From positions 1 through 64,000 of the forward strand of contig JBNGIQ010006052.1 in assembly GCA_049999765.1 (NCBI GenBank): a stretch of 64,000 nt of DNA. Reading direction: 5' to 3'. The first letter of the stretch is position 1. The number at the start of each line of letters is the position of its first letter. The DNA comes from Phaeoceros laevis. Lineage: Eukaryota > Anthocerotophyta > Anthocerotopsida > Notothyladales. Positions 10,557-22,248 of the stretch are shown here, in pieces. The notes below the pieces were generated by a model. It made no database searches. It saw only the letters and a program-made list of their open reading frames with translations, and was not told where the DNA came from. The position numbers were made by a program, and so were the translations under genes.

Positions 10557-10699
10557 GCTCGATTTCGTTGAGTGCACACGTACTAGCGCATACGTACTAG
10601 CGCGCTCGATTTCGTTAAGTGCACACGTACTAGCGCGCGCTCGATTTCGTTAAGTGCACACGTACTAGCGCGTGCTCGATTTCGTTAAGTACACACGTA
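10557..10699. repeat. Tandem repeats of about 38-40 bp (CTCGATTTCGTTAAGTGC unit)
   Basis: Four imperfect copies of a unit containing CTCGATTTCGTTAAGTGC and ACACGTACTAGCGCG, between the two assembly gaps and inside the transposable element. Confidence 0.8.
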
Positions 10700-10806
10700 G
10701 TGGTGATGGCGTAGGCACACCAATGATGGAGTCTTTTCGTACCAGCATTCTAGGAAAACATGTGGTAAGCCATCATTTGAAGGCTGCTAAGCAGAAAACT
10801 ATAGGT

Positions 10807-10906
10807 NNNNNNNNNNNNNNNNNNNNNNNNNNNNNNNNNNNNNNNNNNNNNNNNNNNNNNNNNNNNNNNNNNNNNNNNNNNNNNNNNNNNNNNNNNNNNN
10901 NNNNNN
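10807..10906. other. Assembly gap of 100 N
   Basis: Exactly 100 N, inside the transposable element and just before its right terminal inverted repeat. Confidence 0.95.
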
Positions 10907-10978
10907 TATTTGGTGCCCTCTCTAAATGGTTGTAGTTTGGGGTACCGAACCCGTGCCAATTATGGAGGGTAGATTGTA

Positions 10979-12239
10979 CTGGGTCCCGAGGCGGTGTATT
11001 GTATTCTGTCGCTAGCGGCCAGCTGGCGTCAAGAGCTTTCCAGACGCTAATAAACAGCTGTTAAGGCTTTTGCATACAGAAAGAGCCAAGCCAGTCACTC
11101 ACCGAGGCAAATGCTCACAGTTGTTTGACAGTACATACTGTACATTCTCCGGACACAAGCTTGTTGGCTACCCAAGCTGCATTAACCGGAAAATTCTAGA
11201 AGTTTGATCCATCACTGTGGCAGCCACAGTGGAGCCAAATTACCAGTCAACTGGAGGAGTTGTTGGTTGGCTACACGGGCAGCCTGTAGCGGCATGTGCT
11301 CTACCCAGTTGGCAAACCGCCAAATATGGAGACAGCTAGGAGGATCCTAGCTGTGTGACCTGTGTCTACGTGGTGCCAATTTTTGTCCACTTTTACTCGT
11401 CAGTTTCTAATAGGGCAACGACAGGACAGTGGAGGCATGACAATGACAGCCCGTGGTGTGACGGTATTGCGGTACAGGAGGTAAGTAGTAATAACTGCCT
11501 CAGCAGTGCCGATTCGGCACTGAAGTATTGCAAATTCATCAAGGTGGATGGAGGGAGTTCGGCAAGACTGGTAGACGGCTATCAATTCACCGCACTTTTG
11601 TATGTTTTGCTTAGGTGCAATCATAATGGCGGGAGGCCATCTGCACACAATATCATTGTAGCATGTTATCCTGCTGGGCTGTTCAGGCAAACAACCAGGG
11701 ACGTAGTCTACGGCGAGAGACAATCCACTTAAGATTGCGACTGAAAAAATGCAATATTATGCGGAAGACGCAGTGCTGCGAGTAAATCCCATGCCCATGG
11801 TGCACGAGAAGGTGACCAGAGCACTCATTGTTCTCCATCATGTCCTCGTAGCCTATCTTCATCAACCGCCCCACCTGCAAGCCTGACCTCTTGGGAGTCA
11901 TTGTCAAAGCGACTCATCCCTCACACCTCTCCAAAGTTCTCCTGCAAATGCAAAACGCCCTGATGCTGGAGGCCTCGTCGAATGGAAGGCGTTGGGGGAA
12001 CTGTGAGCAAGGGGGTTGTTAAGCTGCATGTCGAGGGCCTGACTGGATGGTTTCCAGGTGCATCCTGGACGGTTTATTCTCTCTGCTCCAAAGAATTAAC
12101 CACTGGTCCGGAAGTGGGGGCGCATCCGGACCCCAGCGCTGAGTTGTTACGAGGGCAGTGGACATGAACTGGTAAATGTCCAGCGGCCTTGGTATCTCTG
12201 CGGATCTCCATCTGCTGCGGTTATTGGTGGCGTTTCCTG
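10979..12239. other. Intergenic, no gene recognised
   Basis: Open frames of up to 125 codons near 11355-11732 show no family signature and overlap frames on the other strand, so I do not call them genes. The last part is likely the 3' UTR of the GATL gene on the minus strand. Confidence 0.4.
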
Positions 12240-13364
12240 TCAATGGTAAGCCACTGCATTCAGCAGCAGATCGTAAGGCGCCCATAGGCTATCCAGCGGA
12301 CAGGGCCTCTTGGCGTCCAACCTCATCCAGGGTTTCCCTTTGCCACTCCAATGCAGCAAACTGACGGGACCGGGGTGCAGCGGGCGGCACCGTCCTTCCA
12401 AATTGTCGCCTCCCAGACCGTGCTGGTTCCACCGGTGCTCGATGGGCTCCACGCTGCCAGCAAACACCAGCAGGAAAGGAGGCAAGGACCCCAACTCGTA
12501 GATGCGCTTCTCCTTCTGTATGTCCATCCACTGCTCGATGAGCTTGGTGTAGCTCTCCCGTCGCCACTTGGCCAAGTCTATAACCATGACCCCGGTGTTG
12601 AAGTAGCAGGGGGTGCGTCCGCCGAAGGTCGCGGCTAACGACTGGTCGTCCCAGAAAGCCGGAGTGAAATACTTGCTGAAGTTGGCATGGCAGTACTGGG
12701 GGGCTCCCACAGCGTTGTCACCCAAGCTGGTTCCCCAGAGGCTGGCAATGTCGTCCACCACAACCAGGTCCGAGTCCAGGTAAATCACTCTTTGCACGCA
12801 CGGCTCCAAAATATCCGCCAGATAGTTGCGGGCATAGTTGAGCGGCTGCTCCAGAGCTTGGCGCACCGCTGACGAGATGCGGGACTTCACCAGCCCCTCA
12901 TCAAAGTGATAGATCTTGAACCTGAGAGAGGGGAAGGTGGAGCGCAACACCTGGAGCAACTGCGCGTCCTTGGCAGACACCAGAAAATGGAACACCACGT
13001 TCTCCGGGCACCCTGCGTGCTGCAGAATGGACAAAATGGCCGCCAGAGATCCCCTCAAATAAGCAACATCCAGGGTCATGGCAATGTGCACAGCGCTGGA
13101 ATCGCAAACCGCATCCAGCTCACCGGTCTGGTTCAAAACAAGACACTGGTGGCCGTTGATGAAGGCCGGGGCCTCTCGGAAACTCGGAATTTGCTTGCTC
13201 TTCCTCAGCAGCTGCTCGTGCCTGAGGTTTAGAGGGGAAATCCTGTCTACCTTGTAGCGCATGCTCCTGGCCTCCGCGGGGGCCCAGGTGTGCAGGGAAG
13301 GGAGCAGCATGACGGACAGAATGAGCGCGGACGCAACTCCCCATAGCCGCAACGTCCACACCAT
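12240..13364 (-). CDS. Galacturonosyltransferase-like glycosyltransferase (GT8, GATL family)
   Basis: Single-exon protein of 374 residues from the ATG at 13364, a normal GATL length (340-390). A membrane anchor lies at about residues 8-24 ([16 protein letters not shown]), as in type II Golgi enzymes. GT8 landmarks: [18 protein letters not shown] near residues 93-110, the metal-binding DSD in [13 protein letters not shown] at 197-199, [12 protein letters not shown], and the HWSGKGKPW motif near the C-terminus. GATL proteins act in pectin or xylan synthesis using a nucleotide sugar; the exact acceptor cannot be read from sequence. The frame is open upstream of 13364 but lacks another ATG. The upstream DNA (13440-14150) is very purine-rich on the coding strand. 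Confidence 0.92.
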   Translation of the reverse strand: MVWTLRLWGVASALILSVMLLPSLHTWAPAEARSMRYKVDRISPLNLRHEQLLRKSKQIPSFREAPAFINGHQCLVLNQTGELDAVCDSSAVHIAMTLDVAYLRGSLAAILSILQHAGCPENVVFHFLVSAKDAQLLQVLRSTFPSLRFKIYHFDEGLVKSRISSAVRQALEQPLNYARNYLADILEPCVQRVIYLDSDLVVVDDIASLWGTSLGDNAVGAPQYCHANFSKYFTPAFWDDQSLAATFGGRTPCYFNTGVMVIDLAKWRRESYTKLIEQWMDIQKEKRIYELGSLPPFLLVFAGSVEPIEHRWNQHGLGGDNLEGRCRPLHPGPVSLLHWSGKGKPWMRLDAKRPCPLDSLWAPYDLLLNAVAYH

Positions 13365-13439
13365 GGTGTTGAACCGGTCTCTCTCCCGGAAGAGCAACTT
13401 GGCCTTGCGCCTGTCCACCAAGCGTGTTGCCAGGATCAC

Positions 13440-14640
13440 CTCCAGCAGCTCGCTCCACCACCTTCTCCTCCTGCGGAACAGAGGACCGGCCGCAACAGCC
13501 AGAGCTGCCTCCTTGCTACCCGATCCTCCACTTGCTTCTGAACCTCCAGTGCCTCCAATTCAACTCTACGGATACGATTCCCAGCGCAGAGACATCCTGG
13601 CTCTTCTTCTCACAGTTTCCCCTGCACCGGCAGAAGAGATCTCGCAAACCGTCGCCGTATCTCATCCACAACAACCTCACACGCTATCTATCCTTCTGCG
13701 TGGCACTCCCCTCCCCCCTTCCTTCCGCACCTCCCCTCCCTCACTGGCTCACAGAAATTGCACCACTTCAATCCCTCCCTTCTTTACTCAGCACACCCCC
13801 GCTCCCTTCCCAGAGTCAGCAAGCAATGTCGTGAGCTAGCTGGCTGGCCCGCAGCAATCGACCTCGGCACAACCCTACCAAACCCCGACTCCTTCCCTCC
13901 CGTCGCTTCCGCGCCGCCTCCCCTCTCCTTCTTCTTCCTCTGGTGCGCAACAAGGCAAAAGCCAGGTTCCAGACCTCCCTCCCTCGCTCCGTTGTTGCCG
14001 CTCCACCAATCCCGCACCCTCCCCGCCCCGCTCGGCCCGCCCGCCTCAGCAGCGATCCGCACAGATGAGTAGTGAATTGCAGCAGCGCTGATCGACAAAG
14101 AGCACGGGTGCCGGTTCCGGTCTCTTCCTTGCGCGGCACAGCAGCATGTGCCCGAGACCTGGCGCCAGAAAAGAGCGCAAGCTGCAACAGCGGGCAGAGA
14201 GAGAAGGAGAGAGAAGGAAGCCATCCCCCGAGGGAAAGGCAGTTGTTCCAGCTGGCCGGGCTACCATGGTTAGATCGCGGGCACATGGCGTAACTGGAGT
14301 GGGGCATTCCGGAGAAGCGCGTGGAGGTTAAGAAGTTAACCACAGGCCGACCGCGAAAGCCGCAAGCTCCACGCGCTTCGCCAGGCTGTGCTCTGCACTC
14401 GTGTTCGGTTAGGTTCAAACTAGTCTAAGGGGTCGCGTTCCGCATTGGGTCGGAAGCTACGGGCAGCGGCGCAAGTACATCCCGGTTATCCGACTAGATC
14501 TCCGATATCCGAATAATCCAGAACCGCAGCCCTTTAATAAACGCAATAATTAGGTTTCTTCTTCTTCCTCTTTAGGCTGGCAGCAGCTGCCGCTGGCTGT
14601 TTGGCGAATCCGGCGCCAATGAAACAGAAAACGGCAATTT
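13440..14640. promoter_or_regulatory. Purine/pyrimidine-biased upstream region of the GATL gene
   Basis: Pyrimidine-rich on the plus strand (about 13480-14050), so GA-rich on the GATL coding strand, as in many plant core promoters and 5' UTRs. No discrete motif is claimed. Long open frames here on both strands come from biased composition and match no family. Confidence 0.3.
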
Positions 14641-16250
14641 ACGACCACTTCTACTCAAAGTATTCTCCATTTGGATCGATTGGATAATGCATGTTCTACA
14701 TTGAGACCACTTATGATTTAGAAAGAGTTGAAATTGTAATTTTAGGTGTGTATAGTTTCAAAACTTTCAAAACCTAGGGGGCCATACTCACAAAACTGGC
14801 TTGGTTACATGCTTAAGAAATATCTATTTATATATCTTAAGCATGCATAACACAAGTCTAACTAATATAGTGTGTGGTTTCTTGCCCAATCCAACACCAC
14901 AAATAAACTTCTTCTTCTTGGATTAAGGAACACCTAGGATAAATGTTGAAAATGCAAGTTAGGCTCAAAACTTCAACCTCTTTGCCACTAGAGGCTGTCA
15001 ATAGTACTATATACCATAGAAGGAGAGAGTCCACAAAGACATGGTGTTTAGTAATGCCATATGGTCTTGTTGTGCAAGTAAGGTATATACTCCATTGTGA
15101 GACTATAGTTTGCAGGAAAAGAGACAACACAAGTTGGAGGATACATATTGTCAAAAGATTGAACTTTTCAAGAATTCATCCAAGACCCATGAATTGGTCT
15201 CTCATTGGAGCATTTTTTAGAGTAGGAAGGCCAGGTGGGGTCATTGGGCCCTATAGCAGAAGACTAGAGTAGACTAGTAGAGTGAGAGTTGTCACATGTA
15301 AGCGTGAAGGTGGGGTGTTCCTTAATGGGATGGGTTGCTTGTGGGGGCCTGCTTTCTTGGCGGCCAAGCCTGACTTTGTAAGGTGGGGAGGCCGAACCTT
15401 CGACATTGTCAATGGAGTTGTAAATAATTGACGACAATCGGACTCCCTATGACTCTTATGTATTGTTGCCTGGACATGAGGGAGGGAGGGAGGCTTGGTC
15501 CTAGAGTGGGCCCAACCAGTTCGTAGAATACTTACCTGTTGACTCTTGTCTTTCTTGCATCGCATGTCGTTTGGACAGGTCTGCGGAACTGTTCGAGCAC
15601 CTGCATGCAATTCTTGATCATGGTAGACCGCAGCGCACCGCATGGTGAGGAACAAAGCCTGGCCGCCTGAGCTTCTGTGCCTTTGATCTTTTTGTTCGCG
15701 TTGCTTCCTGGATACTCCTGTTTGTGCTTTTCAGCCTATCACATGTCAAATCTGGTGAGTGAGTTGAGAGGTGCTGAAGCATCGCATTGTAGACTATTTT
15801 GAGGAGATCAACAGTGTGAGCATTCCACTACATAAGAATAGGTGGGTGGGCCACGTCCCGATGTTTGTTATTACAGTAGGCACACAACAGCACAGGCTGT
15901 CCCTGCCTGTCTACCGAGGCCTTCCCAGCGGGAAGCACACGCTGCACACCATTCCATGTGCAAGTTCCTGCCATGCCCCCGAGAGCAAGGGATTCCTATC
16001 TTTCCTTCCCCTTCGCCGCCGCCTGCTCCTCCCCTTCGCTTTTCGTCCAATAATGCCCTGGCGGCATTATCCAGATTTACCCTTCAGGCCAGGCTACGAA
16101 ATTTACGGCAAACACAGCTCATTCGGCGGTTAGAGTCATATTAATTTTAGAGTCATCAGTACATGATCAGAGTAGCCTGGTCTAGTGGACTCTTGTTACC
16201 TTGCCTGCCTGGATTACACCTTCCTTCACGCCTCAGTGCCCCACGTACGC
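14641..16250. other. Intergenic, no gene recognised
   Basis: Nothing coding is supported. It holds an 11-bp inverted repeat, CATGCTTAAGA at 14808-14818 and TCTTAAGCATG at 14835-14845, separated by 16 AT-rich bases. Confidence 0.4.
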
Positions 16251-16321
16251 TACAGTACTGGGTAGTACCCAGTACTGTACATTGCACAAACGCCTACTGT
16301 CCACGCAGAGGGACAGTAGGC
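16251..16321. repeat. Two adjacent perfect hairpins
   Basis: First hairpin: TACAGTACTGGG (16251-16262), 5-nt loop, CCCAGTACTGTA (16268-16279). Second: GCCTACTGTCC (16292-16302), 8-nt loop, GGACAGTAGGC (16311-16321). Both stems are perfect (12 and 11 bp) and only 12 bp separates them. They are not in a recognised gene. They could be a cruciform-forming site, a small structured RNA or a transposon end. Confidence 0.85.
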
Positions 16322-18649
16322 AACACCGACAGCCAAGGCTCCAGTCAATCTCAACTTCCCAAGATACCATCAACAAGGAATGGTAACAGCTTAGCAACTG
16401 GCTTAGCTCATCTCTCATTTTACCCCAGGTAATTAGGTCTGGAGCCTGTGTTCAAAGCCTCAAAGGGGAAGGGGCCTGTCTTTTGCCACATGAATGTGCA
16501 TATCTTTGTCGGTCTCTCTCTCACATCTCCAAGGTTAACCGTTTCCCATGCCCCAAGACTTGCGCCCTGAACTGTGTGGCTCTTGAAAGGAGCGATGAGT
16601 CAAAGTAAGTGGCTTGTTTGCTTTAACTCCGCTCTCCCTTTTTCCCTTTTCCCCTTTTTCCTTTCTCCTTTTCCTTTTTCTTCAAAAGCAGCCGCAGCAG
16701 GCTAGCAACACATGCCGCTCTTCAATTGAATCAGGTGGAGTTTACTGTGCGCTAAACGATGTGAAGTACCTGCATGACCAAGGGGCCACTGATCAATTCT
16801 AGTCATACAACTCATCAGTAGTAATGTGTTTGTCCCCGTCTGTCAGTCAGCCCGTCGGTATGACACGCTGTACTTTTCTGCCAGGCACTGGCACTGTGTT
16901 ACAAGCATCATGCTGCCTTGACTACTGTGTTACTAAACATGTGATTGCCTGACTGCATAATAAGCGCCAGTTGTACATGTAAAGGTAAGGCGCTAGATGT
17001 ACCCGCGAGCCAGGCCTGGAATGGATCCAACCAGTACCAAAATGTGCTGTGAAGGAGTGCAGCAAGTGCTTGCTCCTGCAAATGGAAACTTGTCAAGAAA
17101 AAGGCAGCCGGTAGCTCACTGCATTCTGGACAAGAGCCTCCTTTTTTTTGTTAGGGATCAGCTCAATTCCACCCTCCCTCACCTAGCAGGGTACGAGCAG
17201 GTCCGCCACACCGTCGTGTTGTTGGAGAGGAAAGCCAGGAAAGGGACGTGTCACCCTCAACTGCCACTACCATCTCATCAAAACACATTAAAGGTTGGGC
17301 AACAGTAGTTAGCTAGATAGATAGCTGCCATGGTCCCCACACGCCTGTCCAGGAATAGATGCACCACAGCCATCTGGAAAAAGGAAACCATTGAAACATC
17401 CAACTCACATTCTACATGACGTGCAACAGAACAAGTTCTTCCATGTGACCTTCACCCTCACCTGACAGCCACCGAGTGGAAGTGCCCTTGCCCTGTCAAA
17501 ATCGTCTTGCCTATTGCTCGAACCGTTGGCTACCAGCATCGACACTGAGAGGATTCATCTTCTCCTTAAGGTTTTATCACCAGCTCTGCACATCATTGAC
17601 TGAGCTTAAACGAACACTGAGAACGCAAAGTAAACGAGGAGGCATCACTCCACCCGATTGCAGCTGCCACTCAAACCTGCCGGAAGGCGGCAGCCGGGAA
17701 GGAATCTGTCGCTCTGTATGGCTCCCTCCTCAACCACGACGCGACACGGGACTTGCTCCTCACGCCCTCGGAGCTGTGTCCATCTGGCTGTACAGAGGAA
17801 AGTTGGGCATCAAACAGTCATGGCAGGACAAGACAAGCCCCGGGCTCTTAGGGTACTGTATTCCATAATTCTTCGACCTCAGTACAGCGAACGACAGCAA
17901 GCCTACCACTCAACTGATGTCCGAATTCCGCGGTCTTCCCTGAATAGAAATGTCAAGAGCAGACGGTAGTGCGGTAGTCTAGATAGCCTGTCCCACACCC
18001 GCACTTGTGAAAGCTTTCAAGGCTCTGACCGAAGGATTCCTTCTTGAGCATCTGCTGCATACTTCAGCACCATTTCAAATCGCTCTCGAAGCCGGACAGG
18101 TTTGGGTATCAAGACTCAAGTATGCAAAGAGGTTCACCCTTCCGTAGAGTGTTCAACTTAAGCGAGTGCTTCAAATGCATAATTCCATCTCCAGAGTGGG
18201 AAAGGGGAGGAGTCGAAGGACTCAATGAAACGCAATTCAGGAAAGCGAAAAAATAGAATAGCACACTGTAAACTACTTACAAGCCTGCAGTCTAGTACAT
18301 GTAGTTTCATCCTCTCAGAAAATTGGAGATGAACCAGTAACAATGGTCTCTCTAACCTCAAACAAAACATCTACTGTACATAGTTGTACCACTTGTCTTC
18401 ACCCCCAACTGGACAAGAGTCAAGAGTCACAAGACTAGACTAGATGGACTAACAAAATTATATGCTGCTCTTGGGTCCGAATTGCCGGCAACATGCTGAC
18501 CTTAAGCATGTCCACTGACTCATCCTGCTCCAAAAGGACCCTTGGCAACAATTAAACAGCCATAGGCATTGATGAAGTGCTGCTGCTGCATCTCAATACA
18601 CAACCACCAGAGCTCCGTGTGATGAGGAGGAAGCCATGCGTCTCAGGAT
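16322..18649. other. Intergenic, no gene recognised; polypyrimidine tract at 16630-16685
   Basis: A C/T run of about 55 bases lies at 16630-16685. The rest shows no recognisable gene; the last several hundred bases are probably the 3' UTR of the pyrophosphatase gene on the minus strand. Confidence 0.4.
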
Positions 18650-19288
18650 CTACTGCCTCAGCGTCTCCACAATGTAGGATGAGTAGAGCTCCATGGAGTG
18701 TCTGAGGGCCTCTCTGGCAACCTCGGCGCCAAGAAAATCGTTCACAGACACCTCCTTGTTCTCGTTCTTCTTGTAGTCCTCGAAAAAGCGGCGGATCTCG
18801 GCCAGGCGGTGAGGCGGAAGCTCGCTGATGTCCTGGTAGTGGCGGAACTCGGGGTCATCTGCGCAGACTGCGATGATCTTGTCATCCTTCTCGCCTTGGT
18901 CGATCATAGGCATCAGCCCGATGGCTCTGGCACGCAGGAAGCAAGCCGGCAACACCGGCTCCTGCATCAGCACCAGCACGTCCATGGGATCGTTGTCTTC
19001 GCACAGAGTGCGGGGGACGAAGCCGTAGTTGTGCGGGTACACCACCGATGAGTAGAGCACACGATCCACCTTGATCAGCCCGCTCTTTTTGTCCAATTCG
19101 TACTTCACCTTGCTGCCCTTGGGGATCTCCACAACCGTGTTGAACACAGCCGGAGCGCCAGGCCCGATCTCCAAATCGTGCCAGGGGTGCGCGGCCATCG
19201 ACCTTCTCGACAGCGATGACAAAATGCGCTTGTTCAGAGGAGGAGTGGCCACCCTCGGTACGCCATTGTTGCCTCCAGCGCTCGTCAT
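18650..19288 (-). CDS. Soluble inorganic pyrophosphatase
   Basis: Hydrolyses pyrophosphate to phosphate, pulling biosynthetic reactions forward in the cytosol. The ATG at 19288 gives 212 residues (MTSAGGNNG start), the typical length of plant cytosolic family I enzymes; the frame runs 26 codons further upstream to another ATG, which I take as 5' UTR. Signatures: [44 protein letters not shown] and the metal-binding signature [11 protein letters not shown] at about residues 97-107, then VCADDPEF and [13 protein letters not shown]. All metal-ligand aspartates of the signature are present, so it should be active. No intron within the coding part. Confidence 0.95.
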   Translation of the reverse strand: MTSAGGNNGVPRVATPPLNKRILSSLSRRSMAAHPWHDLEIGPGAPAVFNTVVEIPKGSKVKYELDKKSGLIKVDRVLYSSVVYPHNYGFVPRTLCEDNDPMDVLVLMQEPVLPACFLRARAIGLMPMIDQGEKDDKIIAVCADDPEFRHYQDISELPPHRLAEIRRFFEDYKKNENKEVSVNDFLGAEVAREALRHSMELYSSYIVETLRQ

Positions 19289-20991
19289 TGTCACTTGGAA
19301 AAACAAGCCTTGAGCCGCAAACCTAGCAGATGCTTGCTCCTGCCCCGCGCAATTGCACGCGTGCAAACTGCAATTGATGCGCTGCAGTATTCCAAAGCTT
19401 GCGTTCAGTAGCAGGGCTGTCAGGTCAGGTCAGGTCAGGTCAGGCCTGCACGGCCTCGCTCAATATTCCTGCACCGAAGCAGCAACTATCAAACCCGTGC
19501 AGATCCGCCTCAATTGTGCTCTTCTTGCTCCAACTTCATCAAAAGCTCAACAAATCAAACAGCGGAAATTGCACCCGGTGCAAGAGCCACTCAATCGCGA
19601 TATTCCATACCTTGCTCTGCAGCGTCCCCGGCCTTTAACATGCTTGCCGACTTTCCACCACTCCCGACCGATGAGATCCGGAAAAGACGCAAGCAGCTCT
19701 TCGAAGCTGGAACGCAGCACGCAAGAGACCAAGAGACCAAGAAACAAAACGAGGCAGCTACCACGACTTGGAGCGCAGAGCGGCGTAAGAATGGAGTTTC
19801 CCTTCCAGTCTATGTACTTACTGCGGCCTTCCCCTAATTGCTGCCCCCGGGACGGTTCTACCCCTACTTCCACGGATTCCACCTGCGTCGGGCTGATGGT
19901 GTATCCAGCACAAATCTGAGTGAGGACGGCATATTCGGATCAAATACGGGTCTTTACGGAGAGCGTGTGTTGAATGCCCTGCTTGTGTCTTAGCTGGCAC
20001 CAACCCTGTTCCGATCCAGTGGGAGCTATTTGTCGGCCATCCGCGCCTCATTGAGGCAGGTGGCTGTAACACGTTCCAGACTAGACCGAAAATGCACAAC
20101 ACGCTGAACCCGGTGATGGCTGAACAGTGCCTTCGGTGTTGTCGTAGTCAAGCTGGCACCGCTCAATTCCTCCCTCAAAAAAAACGTTACGACAGCCTGT
20201 TCACTTCTCTTTCAAGACTTCCACTCATGGGTGTGGTTGTTGAGGTTACGATTCCTCTAGAATGCTACTTACCAAGCTGTTTCTCTGGGATATTTGCTGA
20301 TTGGAATACTTCAAATTGTTATTTTGGCATGCGTACATCAGCACAACATCATCCCCAGTCAGCCAAGCATAGCGTTTGCCAGCTTCTCTCCAAGATCCTC
20401 AGAGACAAAGTTATTCCTCTGGGTTTTCTTTGTCTCCTAACATACTTCAGTGCTCACATACGCCAACCGCTCAACAGACGTTGCCTAAACAACCAATCGG
20501 ACGCTTCAAAGACAAATAAACACTAAAACACAGACCAAGTCACCAAGGGGCCTGACACGAGTAACAAATGGTACAGAAGCAACTCACCCGGCGAATCAGA
20601 CCTCAACTCTCAATTACTGTGCACGCGTGTTTACAAGCAGCTTTCCAAACTACAGCACTACTGCACAGCACATGAAAACTGCTTTCAAACATAAGCCTGC
20701 CGCAACACTTCCGATGGCGGGAAGGCAAGGCTGACAGGAAATTTGGATGGTAGTCACCTGTGCCAGCTAAGACATTTAGTGTTTATCAGTGGATGCAACA
20801 ATATTATTACGAAGACTACTGCAATGCACTCGACTATGAGAAGACCTTAAGAAGGCCCCGCTGCAATCCAACACTCACCTTTGCCTTTTCAGAGCTCATC
20901 TAGGAGAAGCTCTACTGCCGTGAATTTTCTATGGAGAACAAGTAGTAATGACAGGAGACGGTCAGTCTGTACAGAGTGCAAAGCACAAATA
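19289..20991. other. Intergenic, no gene recognised
   Basis: Holds a (CAGGT)n microsatellite at about 19421-19444. An open frame at 19514-19837 (with LPTDEIRKRRKQLFEAG) and one at 20092-20526 match nothing I know. The 3' exon of the NDUFAF4-like gene may fall below 20992. Confidence 0.4.
19421..19444. repeat. CAGGT microsatellite
   Basis: CAGGT repeated four times followed by a partial fifth unit, upstream of the pyrophosphatase start codon on the other strand. Confidence 0.85.
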
Positions 20992-21735
20992 TTAGGCTCC
21001 ACTTGCAACTTGACGTTCACTCACCTCCTGCTTCTGCCCAAAATCCTCCACCACTTGCACTGTTGCACTGTGGAGCCAGTAGTGTTTCAAAACTCTTCTC
21101 AGCAGCACAGGATCAACCTGAAACTTGACTGCTAAGCTTTCCAAGTCAACTGGCTTGCCTTCGGACCCCTCACAAAGGAGAAAGAGTTGCCGCAAGTGGG
21201 CAACGTTTAAAGTACCCGGCTTCACAATTTCCTCTTCACTTGGTCCTGACAGTACTGTCGTATGCCGGTTTTTAGGTAAAGGTCTCGTGGGATGCTGTGT
21301 CCCTTTGGCCTGAAAGAGAAAGCAGTCACCTTCATCAGTGTCATAGAATAACATAAGCGCAGTGAGCACCATGGTGCAAAACTTGCATTTCAGCCTTACC
21401 GGACCCACTTCTTGATCCCCTCCTGGCCTAGACGTGATGGACCCTGCCACTTGATGCACCAAAGACTTGAAATTTGGATCCTTGGGATCCCATTCCCCCG
21501 AATTCTGCTCAGGTTCAACCATCTCACCTGTGGGAAGGCAAGGAAGAAAGCTTAGCACAGGCCTTACGCTAGAGTTAGGTGCGTTTCCGCAGCACGCTGG
21601 GTATTTCAAAACAACATGCACACCTGGCTTCGAGGGTGGAGGCTTCACGTCCACAGGTTGACGGCTGATAGGTCGAGGAGTTGCAACTGTGGAAGGCCGA
21701 GCAGATCCAACCACCCTGCGCAATGCCTGCCCCAT
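20992..21735 (-). CDS. NDUFAF4-like complex I assembly factor (three or more exons)
   Basis: Exons 21624-21735, 21400-21527 and about 21025-21309. The introns (21528-21623, 96 bp, and 21310-21399, 90 bp) have good GT-AG ends, but both are multiples of three without stops, so unspliced RNA also reads through. The spliced protein starts MGQALRRVVGSARP and contains EWDPKDPNFKSLVHQVAGSI, then a C-terminal block LNVAHLRQLFLLCEGSEGKP with VKFQVDPVLLRRVLKHYW, which resembles the C-terminal helical region of NDUFAF4. That factor helps assemble mitochondrial complex I. A strong donor, CAGGAG|GTGAGT, near 21025 suggests a further short last exon I could not place; otherwise the frame ends at 20992. The family assignment is moderate. 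Confidence 0.55.
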   Translation of the reverse strand: MGQALRRVVGSARPSTVATPRPISRQPVDVKPPPSKPGVHVVLKYPACCGNAPNSSVRPVLSFLPCLPTGEMVEPEQNSGEWDPKDPNFKSLVHQVAGSITSRPGGDQEVGPVRLKCKFCTMVLTALMLFYDTDEGDCFLFQAKGTQHPTRPLPKNRHTTVLSGPSEEEIVKPGTLNVAHLRQLFLLCEGSEGKPVDLESLAVKFQVDPVLLRRVLKHYWLHSATVQVVEDFGQKQEVSERQVASGA

Positions 21736-22248
21736 CTTGACCGATTTGCGTGTCTCTCAGCCCAATCCAGCCCTCTTTGGTTCCTTTCCTGACGACACGG
21801 CGCATGCGGCAAGAGGAAGGATTGTTGATGCAAACCGAGCTTCCCCCATGCCTCACGTTCCCACTCCTGGCGGACTTCTAATTACTGCTATGTCAACCGC
21901 CATTAGCCATGCAGAAGCCCTAAATGTGTCCCCCAGCATTGAGCGAGAAGGGTGGGCGTTCATCCAACTTCATGGCGTATTGCGTAGGACGTACCCATCT
22001 GTGGCCAACCTAGTCGTAAACCCAAGTGTAGATTAGATGTCAAGTCACTAAATAAACCCTGCGAACTTGTTGCGCACCCCGTGTACTTGGATTCACTGAA
22101 CCACTCCTCACCGATCTGCAGGAGCAGTACATAGGCACGGAAGCTATATCTGGACGGAATTTTTCCTTGCCTTTTTAGCACTCGCCGACGAACCGTCATT
22201 CCTAGGCCTCAGTTAGTTCGTCAAAATTGAGGCTTGCTGCGAGCAGAG

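Larger units (their letters stand above)
10042..10976. mobile_element. Non-autonomous Tc1/mariner (pogo-like) element with TA target duplication
   Basis: The left end reads CAGTCTACCCTCCATAATGG and the right end, reverse-complemented, CAATCTACCCTCCATAATTG, so the two ends are inverted repeats of about 22 bp with two differences. Both sides are flanked by TA (10040-10041 and 10977-10978), the target duplication of Tc1/mariner elements, and the CAGT(C)-x-ACCCTC style resembles pogo/Tigger ends. Inside are short tandem repeats and two 100-N gaps, and no transposase frame. Length as assembled is 935 bp including the gaps. Confidence 0.7.

Noticed and set aside
10557-10699. Possible CRISPR-like array of regular repeats
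   Set aside because: Units of 38-40 bp are directly abutting or overlapping without unique spacers, lie in a plant transposon, and no cas genes are present.
11355-11732. 125-codon plus-strand frame near the transposable element
   Set aside because: No transposase or other motif; a frame of similar length overlaps it on the minus strand.
13816-14418. Minus-strand open frame of 200 codons upstream of the GATL gene, plus overlapping frames on the other strand
   Set aside because: Arg/Gly/Ser-rich composition comes from the purine/pyrimidine-biased DNA; frames are open on both strands and none shows a family motif.
20092-20526. 144-codon plus-strand frame between the pyrophosphatase and NDUFAF4-like genes
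   Set aside because: No recognisable domain and unremarkable composition; could be chance.
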